Positions 8,201-13,698 of a DNA stretch of 13,698 nt are shown one piece after another (position 1 is the first letter of the stretch; each line of letters opens with the position of its first letter). The position numbers and the translations under genes were made by a program. The notes beneath the pieces were generated by a model. That model was given only the letters and a program-made list of their open reading frames with translations, ran no database searches and was not told the origin of the DNA. The stretch is from NCBI GenBank assembly GCA_050742535.1, contig JBOGIQ010000142.1:1-13698 (forward strand), given 5' to 3'. Source of the stretch: Gp6-AA40 sp050742535. Its GTDB lineage: Bacteria > Acidobacteriota > Vicinamibacteria > Vicinamibacterales > UBA2999.

Positions 8201-8749
8201 ATGACGACGCGCGTTGCATGGACGGCAGCCGTGCTGCTGCTTGGCTGTGGACTGGGGACGGCGAATGCCCAGGACGATCCGCGGGTTGGCCTGACGATGG
8301 GCTATCCGACAGCCGTGGGCGTGCTCTGGCACGTCACGGAGCGGATTGCGCTTCGTCCCGAAATCGACTTTGCGAGAACCGTCGCGACAACCGAGACGAC
8401 TTCGACGATCCTTCCACCAAACGAGCGCGACGAGGCGACCACTGTCCGTCCGGGTATCAGTGCGCTGATCTACGTTACGCGCCGGGAAGGACTGCGCACG
8501 TATGTGACCCCGCGTTTCTCGTACATATCCACGGATAGCTCCTCGTCGGAGATCGAGTCCTCGAACTATCTCGTGAGCGGCTCGATCGGCGCCCAGCACC
8601 GGCTCGGCGATCGCTTCGCGATTTTTGGTGAGCTCGGGGTCGAATACGCCCGCTCCACAACCCGGCTGTCGTCGACCTTTCTTTCCATCGAGACGCGAAG
8701 AAGCACCGTGGGAACGCGGTCCGGCGCGGGCGTCGTTCTGTACTTTTAA
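8201..8749 (+). CDS. Small outer-membrane beta-barrel protein
   Basis: A 182-residue exported protein. The N terminus has Arg at position 4, a hydrophobic stretch and an ANA|QDD signal-peptidase I site after residue 23. A possible lipobox LLGC (C16) is considered less likely. The mature part alternates hydrophobic and polar residues in predicted strands, for example VGLTMGYPTAVGVLWHVTERIALRPEIDFA, TTVRPGISALIYVT, YVTPRFSYIS, YLVSGSIGAQHRL and FAIFGELGVEYA, separated by Ser/Thr-rich loops. It ends in VVLYF*, with the terminal Phe typical of BAM-inserted barrels. The size fits an eight-stranded OmpA/OmpX-like barrel. Specific function is unknown. It follows the M49-like peptidase gene by 21 bp and is followed by a nested palindrome that may end transcription. 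Confidence 0.82.
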   Translation: MTTRVAWTAAVLLLGCGLGTANAQDDPRVGLTMGYPTAVGVLWHVTERIALRPEIDFARTVATTETTSTILPPNERDEATTVRPGISALIYVTRREGLRTYVTPRFSYISTDSSSSEIESSNYLVSGSIGAQHRLGDRFAIFGELGVEYARSTTRLSSTFLSIETRRSTVGTRSGAGVVLYF

Positions 8750-8760
8750 GACCAACAGGG

Positions 8761-8816
8761 CGTAGTGTCCGGCTTCAGCCGGACCTCCCGGGTCCGGCCT
8801 TGAGGCGGACACTACG
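8761..8816. repeat. Nested palindromic (REP-like) element between convergent genes
   Basis: Outer arms CGTAGTGTCCG (8761-8771) and CGGACACTACG (8806-8816) are perfect 11-bp inverted repeats. Inside are a perfect 8-bp hairpin GTCCGGCT/AGCCGGAC (8767-8784, TC loop), a GGACC/GGTCC pair (8781-8795) around CCCGGG, and an imperfect GTCCGGCCT/AGGCGGAC hairpin (8792-8810, one bulged G). Alternative folds compete, giving a clover-like structure. It fills the gap between two converging genes, the usual site of REP-type repeats, and could serve as a bidirectional terminator or 3' end stabiliser. Confidence 0.9.
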
Positions 8817-8834
8817 CTTCGTGTTCAGCGCAGG

Positions 8835-9830
8835 TTACTGACCGCGTCCGCCGGCTCCGTCGCCGCGGCCACCGCCGCGGCCGCCACCGCGACCGCCGCC
8901 CCGTCCGCCACCGCCGCCAAACGACGGATACGGCCGTGGGTTGATCATCAGCCGGTCGAGGAAGAGGTCGATCGACGCCGCCATCACTTCAACCGCGTCG
9001 GGTGCGTTGTTGTCGAACGCGTGGTCGGCGCCCTGAATCAGTGTCAGCGTCGTCGGCACCTTCAGCGCATGGAGCTTGGTGAAGAAATCGACGCTCGACG
9101 CCACCGGGATCGTGTTGTCGTTCGTGCCGTGAATGAAGATTGTCGGCGCGAACTTGTCGCTGATATACGTCGTCGGTGAAGCTGCCGCTATAGCCTCCGG
9201 CGTCGCCTGTCCCTGCGGCCAGAGGCTGCCGGCGATCTGCGCGCTTGCCAGCGGATAGACGCCGATCGAGGCGTTCACATCGGAGCTGACCCCGGGATTG
9301 CCCAGGTCGCCCTCGAATTCCTTCCTCCCGTTCGTGCCTGCGGCCATCAGCGACAGCATGCCGCCGGCCGAGTACCCGGCGACAACGATTCTGTTGGGTT
9401 CGATTCCGAGCTTCGCGGCGTTGGCGCGCGTCCAGCGGATCGCCGCCTTGACGTCATGAATCTGTGACGGCCAGAAGCCCTCTTTCGCCAGGCGGTAGTT
9501 GGCGGAGACGTTCGTGTAGCCGCGGGCTCCGAGCGCCTTCGCGTCGTTGATGATGTAGCCCGCGCTCTTGTTGCCAGCGAAGAATCCGCCGCCGAAGAGG
9601 TGAATGATCGCCATGCGCTTCGGCGTCACGCCCTGCGGCGGCTGGTAGACGTCGAGCTTCAGATCGATGGTGCCGGCCTTGGCGAACACGACGTCCTTCT
9701 CGACGAGCCGCAGGTTCCCGATGTCCGGGGCGGCGGGTCCCTGCGCGCGTGCCGCGATTGCGGTCAGCGCGGGTGCTGCGGCCAGTGCAGTCGATGCTTT
9801 GACGAATCCTCGCCTGGTGACTCGGGCCAT
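8835..9830 (-). CDS. Tat-exported alpha/beta hydrolase (esterase/lipase-like) with Gly/Arg-rich tail
   Basis: A 331-residue protein. The N terminus TRRGFVKAS followed by an Ala-rich helix ending ARAQ (about residue 30) is a twin-arginine signal, so the folded enzyme should go to the periplasm or outside. The alpha/beta-hydrolase core has the oxyanion-region HLFGGGFF (77-84), nucleophile elbow GYSAGG (S154), acid HGTNDNTIP (D238) and base GADHAF (H270), a complete Ser-Asp-His triad in the order of BD-FAE/carboxylesterase-type enzymes. The substrate cannot be told; acyl or acetyl esters are plausible. Residues 305-331 form an odd low-complexity tail with repeated GGGR units ending GGRGQ. The start is supported by AGGAG six bases upstream (+ strand 9837-9841). 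It lies 42 bp after the AmpG-like gene on the same strand and probably shares its transcript. Confidence 0.9.
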   Translation of the reverse strand: MARVTRRGFVKASTALAAAPALTAIAARAQGPAAPDIGNLRLVEKDVVFAKAGTIDLKLDVYQPPQGVTPKRMAIIHLFGGGFFAGNKSAGYIINDAKALGARGYTNVSANYRLAKEGFWPSQIHDVKAAIRWTRANAAKLGIEPNRIVVAGYSAGGMLSLMAAGTNGRKEFEGDLGNPGVSSDVNASIGVYPLASAQIAGSLWPQGQATPEAIAAASPTTYISDKFAPTIFIHGTNDNTIPVASSVDFFTKLHALKVPTTLTLIQGADHAFDNNAPDAVEVMAASIDLFLDRLMINPRPYPSFGGGGGRGGGRGGGRGGGRGDGAGGRGQ

Positions 9831-9872
9831 GCGTCTCTCCTCTGCGTGAGCGGGTTGATGATGACGGCGGAA

Positions 9873-11153
9873 TCATAATGCATTCGGCGGCGCCTCGAAC
9901 TGCGGCTCGCGCACTCCCGGGGGCACAAACCGCGCGAGCATCAGCAGTCCCGGGATGCCGAGCACCATCGTGATCAGGAAGAACGCCGGCCAGCCGACGG
10001 CGTTGACCGTGAACCCGGTCACGGGCCCGGCGATGACGCGCGGCAGCGCCATCAGGCTCGAGAAGAGTGCGTACTGCGTGGCGGAGAAGCGCTTTTCGGT
10101 GAGCCGCAGCAGGAGCACGCCGAAGGCGCCCATGCCCAGGCCTGCCGTGAACACCTCGAACCCGACACCGCCATACATCGCCACGAGGTTAGGGCGGTCG
10201 AGAACCGAGAGCAGGAAGTAGCCGGCATTCGAGAAAATCTGAATCACGCCGAAGATCCAGAGCGCATGGCCGAGGCCGCCGATCGTCGTGACGATCCCCC
10301 CGGCGAAGGTTCCGAGGATGGTGAGGATCACCGACATTGTCGCCAGCGCGATGCCGCGATGCACCGCGTCGTAGCCCATGTCGATGAGAAACGGCCGCGT
10401 CAGCGACTGCGTGAGCTGATCGCCGAGCTTGTAGAGGACGACGAACGCGAGGATCTCGAGGGCGCGATGGCGGCGGAGCATTTCGGCGAACGGCAGCCAC
10501 ACCGCATCGCGCAGCGTCCGTGGCGGCGCCGGCTGCGCCTCCGGTTCCGAAGAACGCCACGTCAGCGCCACCATCAACGCGAAGACGAGCGCGAGCAGCG
10601 CGTTGACGGCCGGCCAGCCGATGCGGGCGGCCAGCGTAATCGCGGCTCCTCCCGAGACGAGCATCGCCGCGCGATAAAACGCCAGCCGCGCACCGACGGC
10701 CGCTCCCTGTTCCTCCTTGCGCAGCACCTCCACGGCGTACGCGTCGATGGCAATGTCCTGCGACGCGGATGCGATCGCGAGCGCGACGGCGAGCGCGCCG
10801 ACGACCCAGATCGCATCGGGCTGTTCACCGGCGGCGGCCAGCAGCAGCACGAGCACGGCCAGCACAATCTGGGTGACGGCCATCCATCCGCGCCGCCGTC
10901 CCCAGAACGGCGGCACGTATCGATCCATCAGCGGCGACCAGATCACCTTGAACGACCATGGCGCCTGCGCCAGTGTCAGCAGGCCGACGACGCGGATGTC
11001 CACGCCGATGTCGCGCATCCAGTCCGGAATCGCGTACCAGACGAGTCCCAGCGGGAGGCCGGATGCGAACGAGAGCAGCGATACGGAGAGCGTGCGTTTC
11101 GATCGCAGCGCCGCGATCAGGCCGGTCAGCGAAGAGGCAGACGCGGATTTCAT
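9873..11153 (-). CDS. ampG: AmpG-like MFS permease (putative muropeptide transporter)
   Basis: A 426-residue, roughly 12-helix inner-membrane permease of the major facilitator superfamily. AmpG-type signatures are SFASGLPLGLVW (28-39), DWMRDIGVDIRVVGLLTLAQ (44-63), the segment WSFKVIWSPLMDRYVPP (66-82), and GRRRGW (85-90), the loop 2-3 motif. Later segments include SASQDIAIDAYAVE, typical of AmpG. Known AmpG imports GlcNAc-anhydroMurNAc peptides from the periplasm for cell-wall recycling and for AmpR signalling. The frame stays open upstream, but residues before ATG 11153 would be repeat sequence and antisense of the next gene, so the ATG is preferred. Its start codon and first four codons (MKSA) lie in the arm of a palindromic element. 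The gene is 85 bp downstream of a serine-hydrolase gene and 42 bp upstream of a Tat-exported hydrolase. Transport of muropeptides is an inference from family; related permeases may carry other solutes. Confidence 0.86.
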   Translation of the reverse strand: MKSASASSLTGLIAALRSKRTLSVSLLSFASGLPLGLVWYAIPDWMRDIGVDIRVVGLLTLAQAPWSFKVIWSPLMDRYVPPFWGRRRGWMAVTQIVLAVLVLLLAAAGEQPDAIWVVGALAVALAIASASQDIAIDAYAVEVLRKEEQGAAVGARLAFYRAAMLVSGGAAITLAARIGWPAVNALLALVFALMVALTWRSSEPEAQPAPPRTLRDAVWLPFAEMLRRHRALEILAFVVLYKLGDQLTQSLTRPFLIDMGYDAVHRGIALATMSVILTILGTFAGGIVTTIGGLGHALWIFGVIQIFSNAGYFLLSVLDRPNLVAMYGGVGFEVFTAGLGMGAFGVLLLRLTEKRFSATQYALFSSLMALPRVIAGPVTGFTVNAVGWPAFFLITMVLGIPGLLMLARFVPPGVREPQFEAPPNAL

Positions 11154-11219
11154 TTCCGTGGCGCGAACCGTGCGGGTTCGCGAGCGAGCCTGAAAGGCTC
11201 GCCCCACGAAATCCACGCG
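11142..11219. repeat. Two-hairpin palindromic element overlapping the ampG-like start
   Basis: Two perfect 7-bp hairpins, GCGAACC/GGTTCGC (11163-11181) and GCGAGCC/GGCTCGC (11184-11202), are bounded by CGTGG (11157-11161) and CCACG (11204-11208). Outside these, CGCGGATTTC (11142-11151) pairs with GAAATCCACG (11208-11217), allowing one mismatch. On the minus strand the outer arm reads ATGAAATCCGCG, the start and first codons of the AmpG-like gene, so the start codon sits in a potential long stem. The same organisation occurs at 12253-12306. Confidence 0.88.
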
Positions 11220-11238
11220 ACACGCATTCGCAAGGACA

Positions 11239-12264
11239 CTAGTTCGTCGCGGCGATTGGCTCGACCACCAGGAACTCGACGAGATCGAACACGTTCCGGC
11301 GATGGCTCCGCCGGTCTTCGGCCACGGTGGAAGACGACGTCGTGACGATGACGAGGTCGAGGCTGGGGACGACGAAGATGTACTGACCGCCGAAACCCCA
11401 TGCGAAGTACGCACGATGGCCGCCCAGCTCCCGCATCCACCAGCCGTAGCCGTACTCCTGGCCGCTCCAGAACGAGCGGGCCCGGGTGATGAACGACCGA
11501 TCGATCCACGATTCGGGCACGACCTGGCGGCCCTTGACCCGGCCACGATCGAGATAGAGCTGTCCGAAGGCCAGCATCTGGCGCGGTGTCATCAGCATGT
11601 CGTTGCCGCCGAAGTAGATGCCCTGCGGGTCCCGCGGCCACTGCGCCAGAGTGAAGCCGAGCGGCGCGGCGAGCTGATCGTTGGCGAACTGCCATGTGCT
11701 CTTGCCGGTTGCTTTCGTGAGGATCGCGGACAGCAGGTGCGTGTTGCCCGTGCTGTAGTCCATCTCGCTTCCCGGCGCGCTCAGCAGCGGACGCGCCAGC
11801 GCGTGCTGCACCCAGTTGCGGCTCTGCACCCACGCCCCGTAATTCCTGTTGCTCGTCGTCTCCAGCCCCGACCTCATCGTCAGCAGGTCTTCGATGGTGA
11901 TCTTCTGCTTCGCCGGCACGCGATCCTTCGCCAGGGTGGGGAAGTACCGAACGATCGGTGTGCCGGTGTCTGGAATGAGGCGACGGTCGATGGCGACGCC
12001 GACCAGCGCGGAAATGACGCTCTTGGCCGCCGACTTGATGTTGGCCAGGCGCGTGGCACGCGCGCCGTTGTAGTAGCGCTCGACCAGGATCTCACCACGC
12101 CGGCTGACGATCAGGCTGTGCAGGCGCGGCAGATCGGCGGCGAGCGTCAGCGCCTCCTCGAACCGCGGCGCTAACGGCGCGCTACGCGCTTGTTCCGCCG
12201 GGCTGGTAACCGCCACCAGCAGGACACACCCGAGCCCGACGGTCGCCGTCAACGCGGATTTCAT
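11239..12264 (-). CDS. Exported beta-lactamase-fold serine hydrolase (S12 / class C family)
   Basis: A 341-residue protein with an N-terminal signal sequence (MK, then hydrophobic to about residue 20, with a cleavage site likely between 22 and 30), so probably periplasmic. The penicillin-recognising fold is shown by SAAK (S78 nucleophile, K81), YSTGN (Y170, equivalent of the YxN motif) in DYSTGNTHLLSAIL, and a C-terminal WGFGGQYIFV (289-298) taking the place of the KTG-type strand. DLLTMRSGL (126-134) is another hallmark. The variant motifs resemble the NylB/esterase branch more than true beta-lactamases, so candidates are esterase, amidase or D-amino-acid peptidase; resistance should not be assumed. 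Its start codon, like that of the next gene, lies in a palindromic element. Order on the strand is NTF2-like, this gene, then the AmpG-like permease. Confidence 0.9.
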   Translation of the reverse strand: MKSALTATVGLGCVLLVAVTSPAEQARSAPLAPRFEEALTLAADLPRLHSLIVSRRGEILVERYYNGARATRLANIKSAAKSVISALVGVAIDRRLIPDTGTPIVRYFPTLAKDRVPAKQKITIEDLLTMRSGLETTSNRNYGAWVQSRNWVQHALARPLLSAPGSEMDYSTGNTHLLSAILTKATGKSTWQFANDQLAAPLGFTLAQWPRDPQGIYFGGNDMLMTPRQMLAFGQLYLDRGRVKGRQVVPESWIDRSFITRARSFWSGQEYGYGWWMRELGGHRAYFAWGFGGQYIFVVPSLDLVIVTTSSSTVAEDRRSHRRNVFDLVEFLVVEPIAATN

Positions 12265-12306
12265 CTCGTGGCGCGAACCCTGCGGGTTCGCCCCACGAAA
12301 TCCGCG
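12253..12306. repeat. Single-hairpin palindromic element overlapping the serine-hydrolase start
   Basis: A perfect 8-bp stem GCGAACCC (12273-12280)/GGGTTCGC (12284-12291) with a TGC loop lies between CGTGG (12267-12271) and CCACG (12293-12297). The outer arms CGCGGATTTC (12253-12262) and GAAATCCGCG (12297-12306) are perfectly complementary. On the minus strand the gene-proximal arm contains ATGAAATCCGCG, the start and first four codons (MKSA) of the serine hydrolase. The ribosome-binding region and start can thus be locked in a stem. No other Shine-Dalgarno is obvious. Confidence 0.9.
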
Positions 12307-12328
12307 CCTCGCGCATTGGACGGTTGCG

Positions 12329-12856
12329 CTAGTCGGTGAAGACGGTGAGCTTGCGCGACTGGATGAGCCATTTGCCGTTGCGCTTGACGAGCCGATCTTC
12401 GGAACGTCCCATTGCCGCCGCCGTCATCTTGCCGTCGCTGTCGCGCCGCACGGTCTGCCAGTACGACTGGTGCAGCGCCTCGCCCGGCTTCGGGAACGAG
12501 ATGCGCACGTTGCTGACCACGTGGTACAGATTCGCCGTTGGCAGTCCCTTCGCCTTGTTCGCGTCGCGCCGCTGAATGAGGCCGGTGACGATCCCGCGAA
12601 TCGCGGCGTGCCCCTTGCTGATGCTGCCGTTCGAATCGATCGTGGCATCCTCGGTGAACACCGCAACGTAGCCGTCGGCGTCCAACGAATCAACCGCCCA
12701 GACGTACCGGGCCATCACGTCCTCGACCGCTATACGGTCTTCGTAGGTGCCCAGAGCAGGCGAGCCTGACAAGGTTCGCCCCACGACCCCGTCTTGCGCC
12801 GTGGCGAGCACGGGTGCGGCCAGGAAAACGATCAACGCGGCGTGATGCAGGCGCAT
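12329..12856 (-). CDS. Exported NTF2/SnoaL-like domain protein
   Basis: A 175-residue protein with a signal peptide ending ATA|QD at about residue 20, so likely periplasmic or secreted. From about residue 38 the NTF2-like (SnoaL-type) cone fold is indicated by IAVEDVMARYVWAVDSLDADGYVAVFTEDATID, then GHAAIRGIVTGLI, HVVSNVRISF, and a final GRSEDRLVKRNGKWLIQSRKL. Such proteins may be isomerases, hydratases or binding proteins; the active-site chemistry is not evident. Residues about 25-33 (VGRTLSGSP), between the signal peptide and the domain, are encoded by an in-frame palindromic repeat. The start is supported by AGGGA a few bases upstream. It begins 9 bp after the stop of another exported NTF2-like gene, so the two are likely translated from one mRNA. 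Confidence 0.87.
   Translation of the reverse strand: MRLHHAALIVFLAAPVLATAQDGVVGRTLSGSPALGTYEDRIAVEDVMARYVWAVDSLDADGYVAVFTEDATIDSNGSISKGHAAIRGIVTGLIQRRDANKAKGLPTANLYHVVSNVRISFPKPGEALHQSYWQTVRRDSDGKMTAAAMGRSEDRLVKRNGKWLIQSRKLTVFTD
12759..12785. repeat. Palindromic repeat in frame inside a coding sequence
   Basis: GGCGAGCC (12759-12766) and GGTTCGCC (12773-12780), with a 6-nt loop, form a stem with one G-T mismatch, followed by CCACG (12781-12785). The core and one end match the palindromic elements at 1-50, 11142-11219 and 12253-12306. Read on the minus strand it codes without a stop through the linker between the signal peptide and the NTF2-like domain. Confidence 0.8.
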
Positions 12857-12865
12857 GGCGTATCC

Positions 12866-13357
12866 CTACTTTGCCTGCGCGCTGTTGAACATGTCGCGGG
12901 TCATGCGCCATTCGCCGTTCGGCTGGCGGCGATAGATGCGGAGAAAGTTGCCGCTGGTCTTCGTCGTGTTACCGCCGGCCCTGGGCGTCGCCTCGACGGT
13001 GAACGTTCCACGCTGATACGCCAGGTCGCCGTCCACGACGGTTTCGACCGGCGTCCAGGTTTCGACGATGTCGAATTGCTTGAACACGCGGCCGTTCGCT
13101 TCGTCGTTCGCCACCTTGCCAACCAGCGGCGCCCGGCCGGACGCGATCATGATGTGGTCGTCGGTCGTCAGGCTGCTGAGCGTGGCGATGTCCTCGTCGT
13201 TGATCGCCTTCAGATAGCGCCGGTTGAACTCGGTGATCGCCGCGAGATCCTGCTCCAGTGTCGGCCTCGTGCCCGCGGGCTTCGACTGCGCGGAGGCGAC
13301 GCCGGCGGACACGAAGATCGAGAGGCCAATGGCAACCCACCGACAGCGAAGCTTCAT
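12866..13357 (-). CDS. Exported NTF2-like protein (DUF4440/SnoaL type)
   Basis: A 163-residue protein with the signal peptide MKLRCRWVAIGLSIFVSAG ending ASA|QS at about residue 24. The mature part is an NTF2-like domain: LEQDLAAITEFNRRYLKAINDEDIATLSSLTTDDHIMIASG at the N-terminal helices, then VVDGDLAYQRGTFTVEATP and GNFLRIYRRQPNGEWRMTRDMFNS at the C-terminal sheet. This is the usual DUF4440-type pattern; the function is unknown. ATG 13357 is chosen because the signal peptide begins there. An upstream in-frame GTG at 13411 would add 18 residues encoded largely by a repeat array and would overlap the dehydrogenase stop. It is 47 bp downstream of the dehydrogenase gene and 9 bp upstream of the second NTF2-like gene. 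The two differ clearly in sequence, so they are not a recent duplication. Confidence 0.87.
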   Translation of the reverse strand: MKLRCRWVAIGLSIFVSAGVASAQSKPAGTRPTLEQDLAAITEFNRRYLKAINDEDIATLSSLTTDDHIMIASGRAPLVGKVANDEANGRVFKQFDIVETWTPVETVVDGDLAYQRGTFTVEATPRAGGNTTKTSGNFLRIYRRQPNGEWRMTRDMFNSAQAK

Positions 13358-13376
13358 TGCACCGACCGCGAAGAAA

Positions 13377-13403
13377 GATTGCACCTTTCGCACCTCTTGC
13401 ACC
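13377..13403. repeat. Three 9-bp tandem units upstream of an NTF2-like gene
   Basis: On the plus strand the units are GATTGCACC, TTTCGCACC and TCTTGCACC, all ending GCACC; on the coding (minus) strand they read GGTGCNNNN. The array fills most of the 47-bp gap between the dehydrogenase stop (13405) and the NTF2-like ATG (13357), ending about 19 bases before that ATG. The purine-rich minus-strand units carry AGAGGTG and AAAGGTG, which resemble Shine-Dalgarno sequences but lie rather far from the start. Confidence 0.75.
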
Positions 13404-13404
13404 C

Positions 13405-13698
13405 CTACCACGCCTCCGGAACCCCGTCGTAACGGAAAAACTTGCCCGTGTCGGCGATCGTCACCGTGTCGATGGTCTTGATCATGTTGCCGACGGTGAA
13501 GGACGTCTCGAGCATGCCCTTGAACTGGCCCTTCAGATACATCTGGTGCTCCGTGAGCGTCGGCCCGGGGTTGAACATCACCACGGTGACGCCGTCGCCT
13601 TTCACCGAGGCGGCCACGAGCTGCATGGCCCGGTTGAGCGCCGCCTTGCTGCTCCGATAAAAGATCGCGCCGCCGCCGGCCTGCGGTCCGGTCAGCGA
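13405..13698 (-). CDS. Short-chain dehydrogenase/reductase, C-terminal part (cut by window end)
   Basis: The last 97 residues of a gene that enters from beyond the right edge. The visible part opens with SLTGPQAGGG and the active-site pair YRSSK (catalytic Tyr and Lys, Y-x-x-x-K), then ALNRAMQLVAASVKGDGVTVVMFNPGPTLTEHQ, where the PGPTLT segment matches the PG-x-x-x-T element after strand 6 in classical SDRs. The end FFRYDGVPEAW resembles C-factor-like SDRs. The Rossmann glycine motif and cofactor preference are outside the window. Cytoplasmic NAD(P)-dependent oxidoreductase; substrate unknown. It is the most upstream visible gene of the minus-strand run. Confidence 0.88.
   Translation of the reverse strand, partial: SLTGPQAGGGAIFYRSSKAALNRAMQLVAASVKGDGVTVVMFNPGPTLTEHQMYLKGQFKGMLETSFTVGNMIKTIDTVTIADTGKFFRYDGVPEAW

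Noticed and set aside
8838..8920. GC-rich triplet-like repeat considered as a CRISPR or VNTR locus
   Set aside because: There are no spacers; it is the coding DNA of the GGGR tail of the hydrolase.
10266..11345. A 359-codon open frame antisense to the AmpG-like gene and part of the serine hydrolase
   Set aside because: It runs across two clearly supported genes and the repeat between them; Arg/Glu/Asp-rich shadow sequence.
11154..11546. Extension of the AmpG-like protein by 131 residues upstream
   Set aside because: The added part is translated repeat and antisense of the serine hydrolase, Ser/Arg-rich, with no membrane or known domain; ATG 11153 fits AmpG family length.
11239..12264. Serine hydrolase as an antibiotic-resistance beta-lactamase
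   Set aside because: It has SxxK and a YSTGN variant, but the KTG-type motif is replaced by GFGGQ, which points to an esterase, amidase or NylB-like branch; resistance is not supported.
13358..13411. GTG start at 13411 for the first NTF2-like gene
   Set aside because: It would put 18 residues in front of a good signal peptide and translate the 9-bp repeat array; ATG 13357 is better.
1..13698. Search for a defence, toxin-antitoxin, prophage or biosynthetic system
   Set aside because: Every large gene fits housekeeping, transport or exported hydrolase and NTF2-like families; no nuclease, toxin pair, integrase or synthase was seen.

Overview
The window looks like a high-GC chromosomal segment from an Acidobacteriota-type organism, possibly class Vicinamibacteria. 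This placement is an inference from three things: very high GC, many exported small-domain proteins (NTF2-like, S12 serine hydrolase, Tat-exported esterase with a glycine/arginine tail), and dense short palindromic repeats of two families. No rRNA, tRNA, CRISPR array, transposase, integrase or phage gene was seen.

Layout. A GT-C-like membrane protein (57-1928, minus) is divergent from a plus-strand run: acnA (2141-4894), queG (about 4891-5826), a YqgE/AlgH-family gene (5845-6393), an M49-like lipoprotein metallopeptidase (6458-8179) and a small outer-membrane beta-barrel protein (8201-8749). After a nested palindrome between converging genes (8761-8816) comes a minus-strand run. In transcription order it is: the C-terminal part of a short-chain dehydrogenase cut by the window end (13405-13698), two exported NTF2/SnoaL-like proteins (12866-13357 and 12329-12856), an exported beta-lactamase-fold serine hydrolase (11239-12264), an AmpG-like MFS permease (9873-11153) and a Tat-exported alpha/beta hydrolase (8835-9830).

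How the genes may work together. acnA, queG and yqgE are housekeeping genes (TCA cycle, queuosine tRNA modification, conserved unknown) with very short spacing, so cotranscription is likely. The M49-like peptidase and the beta-barrel protein are 21 bp apart and both predicted in the envelope. In the minus-strand run, an AmpG-like permease follows an S12-type serine hydrolase, a combination that could concern cell-wall peptide turnover; the substrate is not shown by the sequence.

The most unusual signal is the repeat content. A palindromic element with ends CGTGG/CCACG and core stem GCGAACC/GGTTCGC occurs at four places. In two of them its outer arm forms the start codon and first codons (Met-Lys-Ser-Ala) of two unrelated genes. 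In one it lies in frame inside a coding sequence just after the signal peptide. In one it has a 10-bp tandem duplication in the loop. A second family (GTCCGGCT/AGCCGGAC) occurs twice. Separately, three genes have 9-bp-period tandem repeats just upstream of their starts. I see no clear new multi-gene defence or mobile system; the repeat-gene-start relationship is the best candidate for something undescribed.
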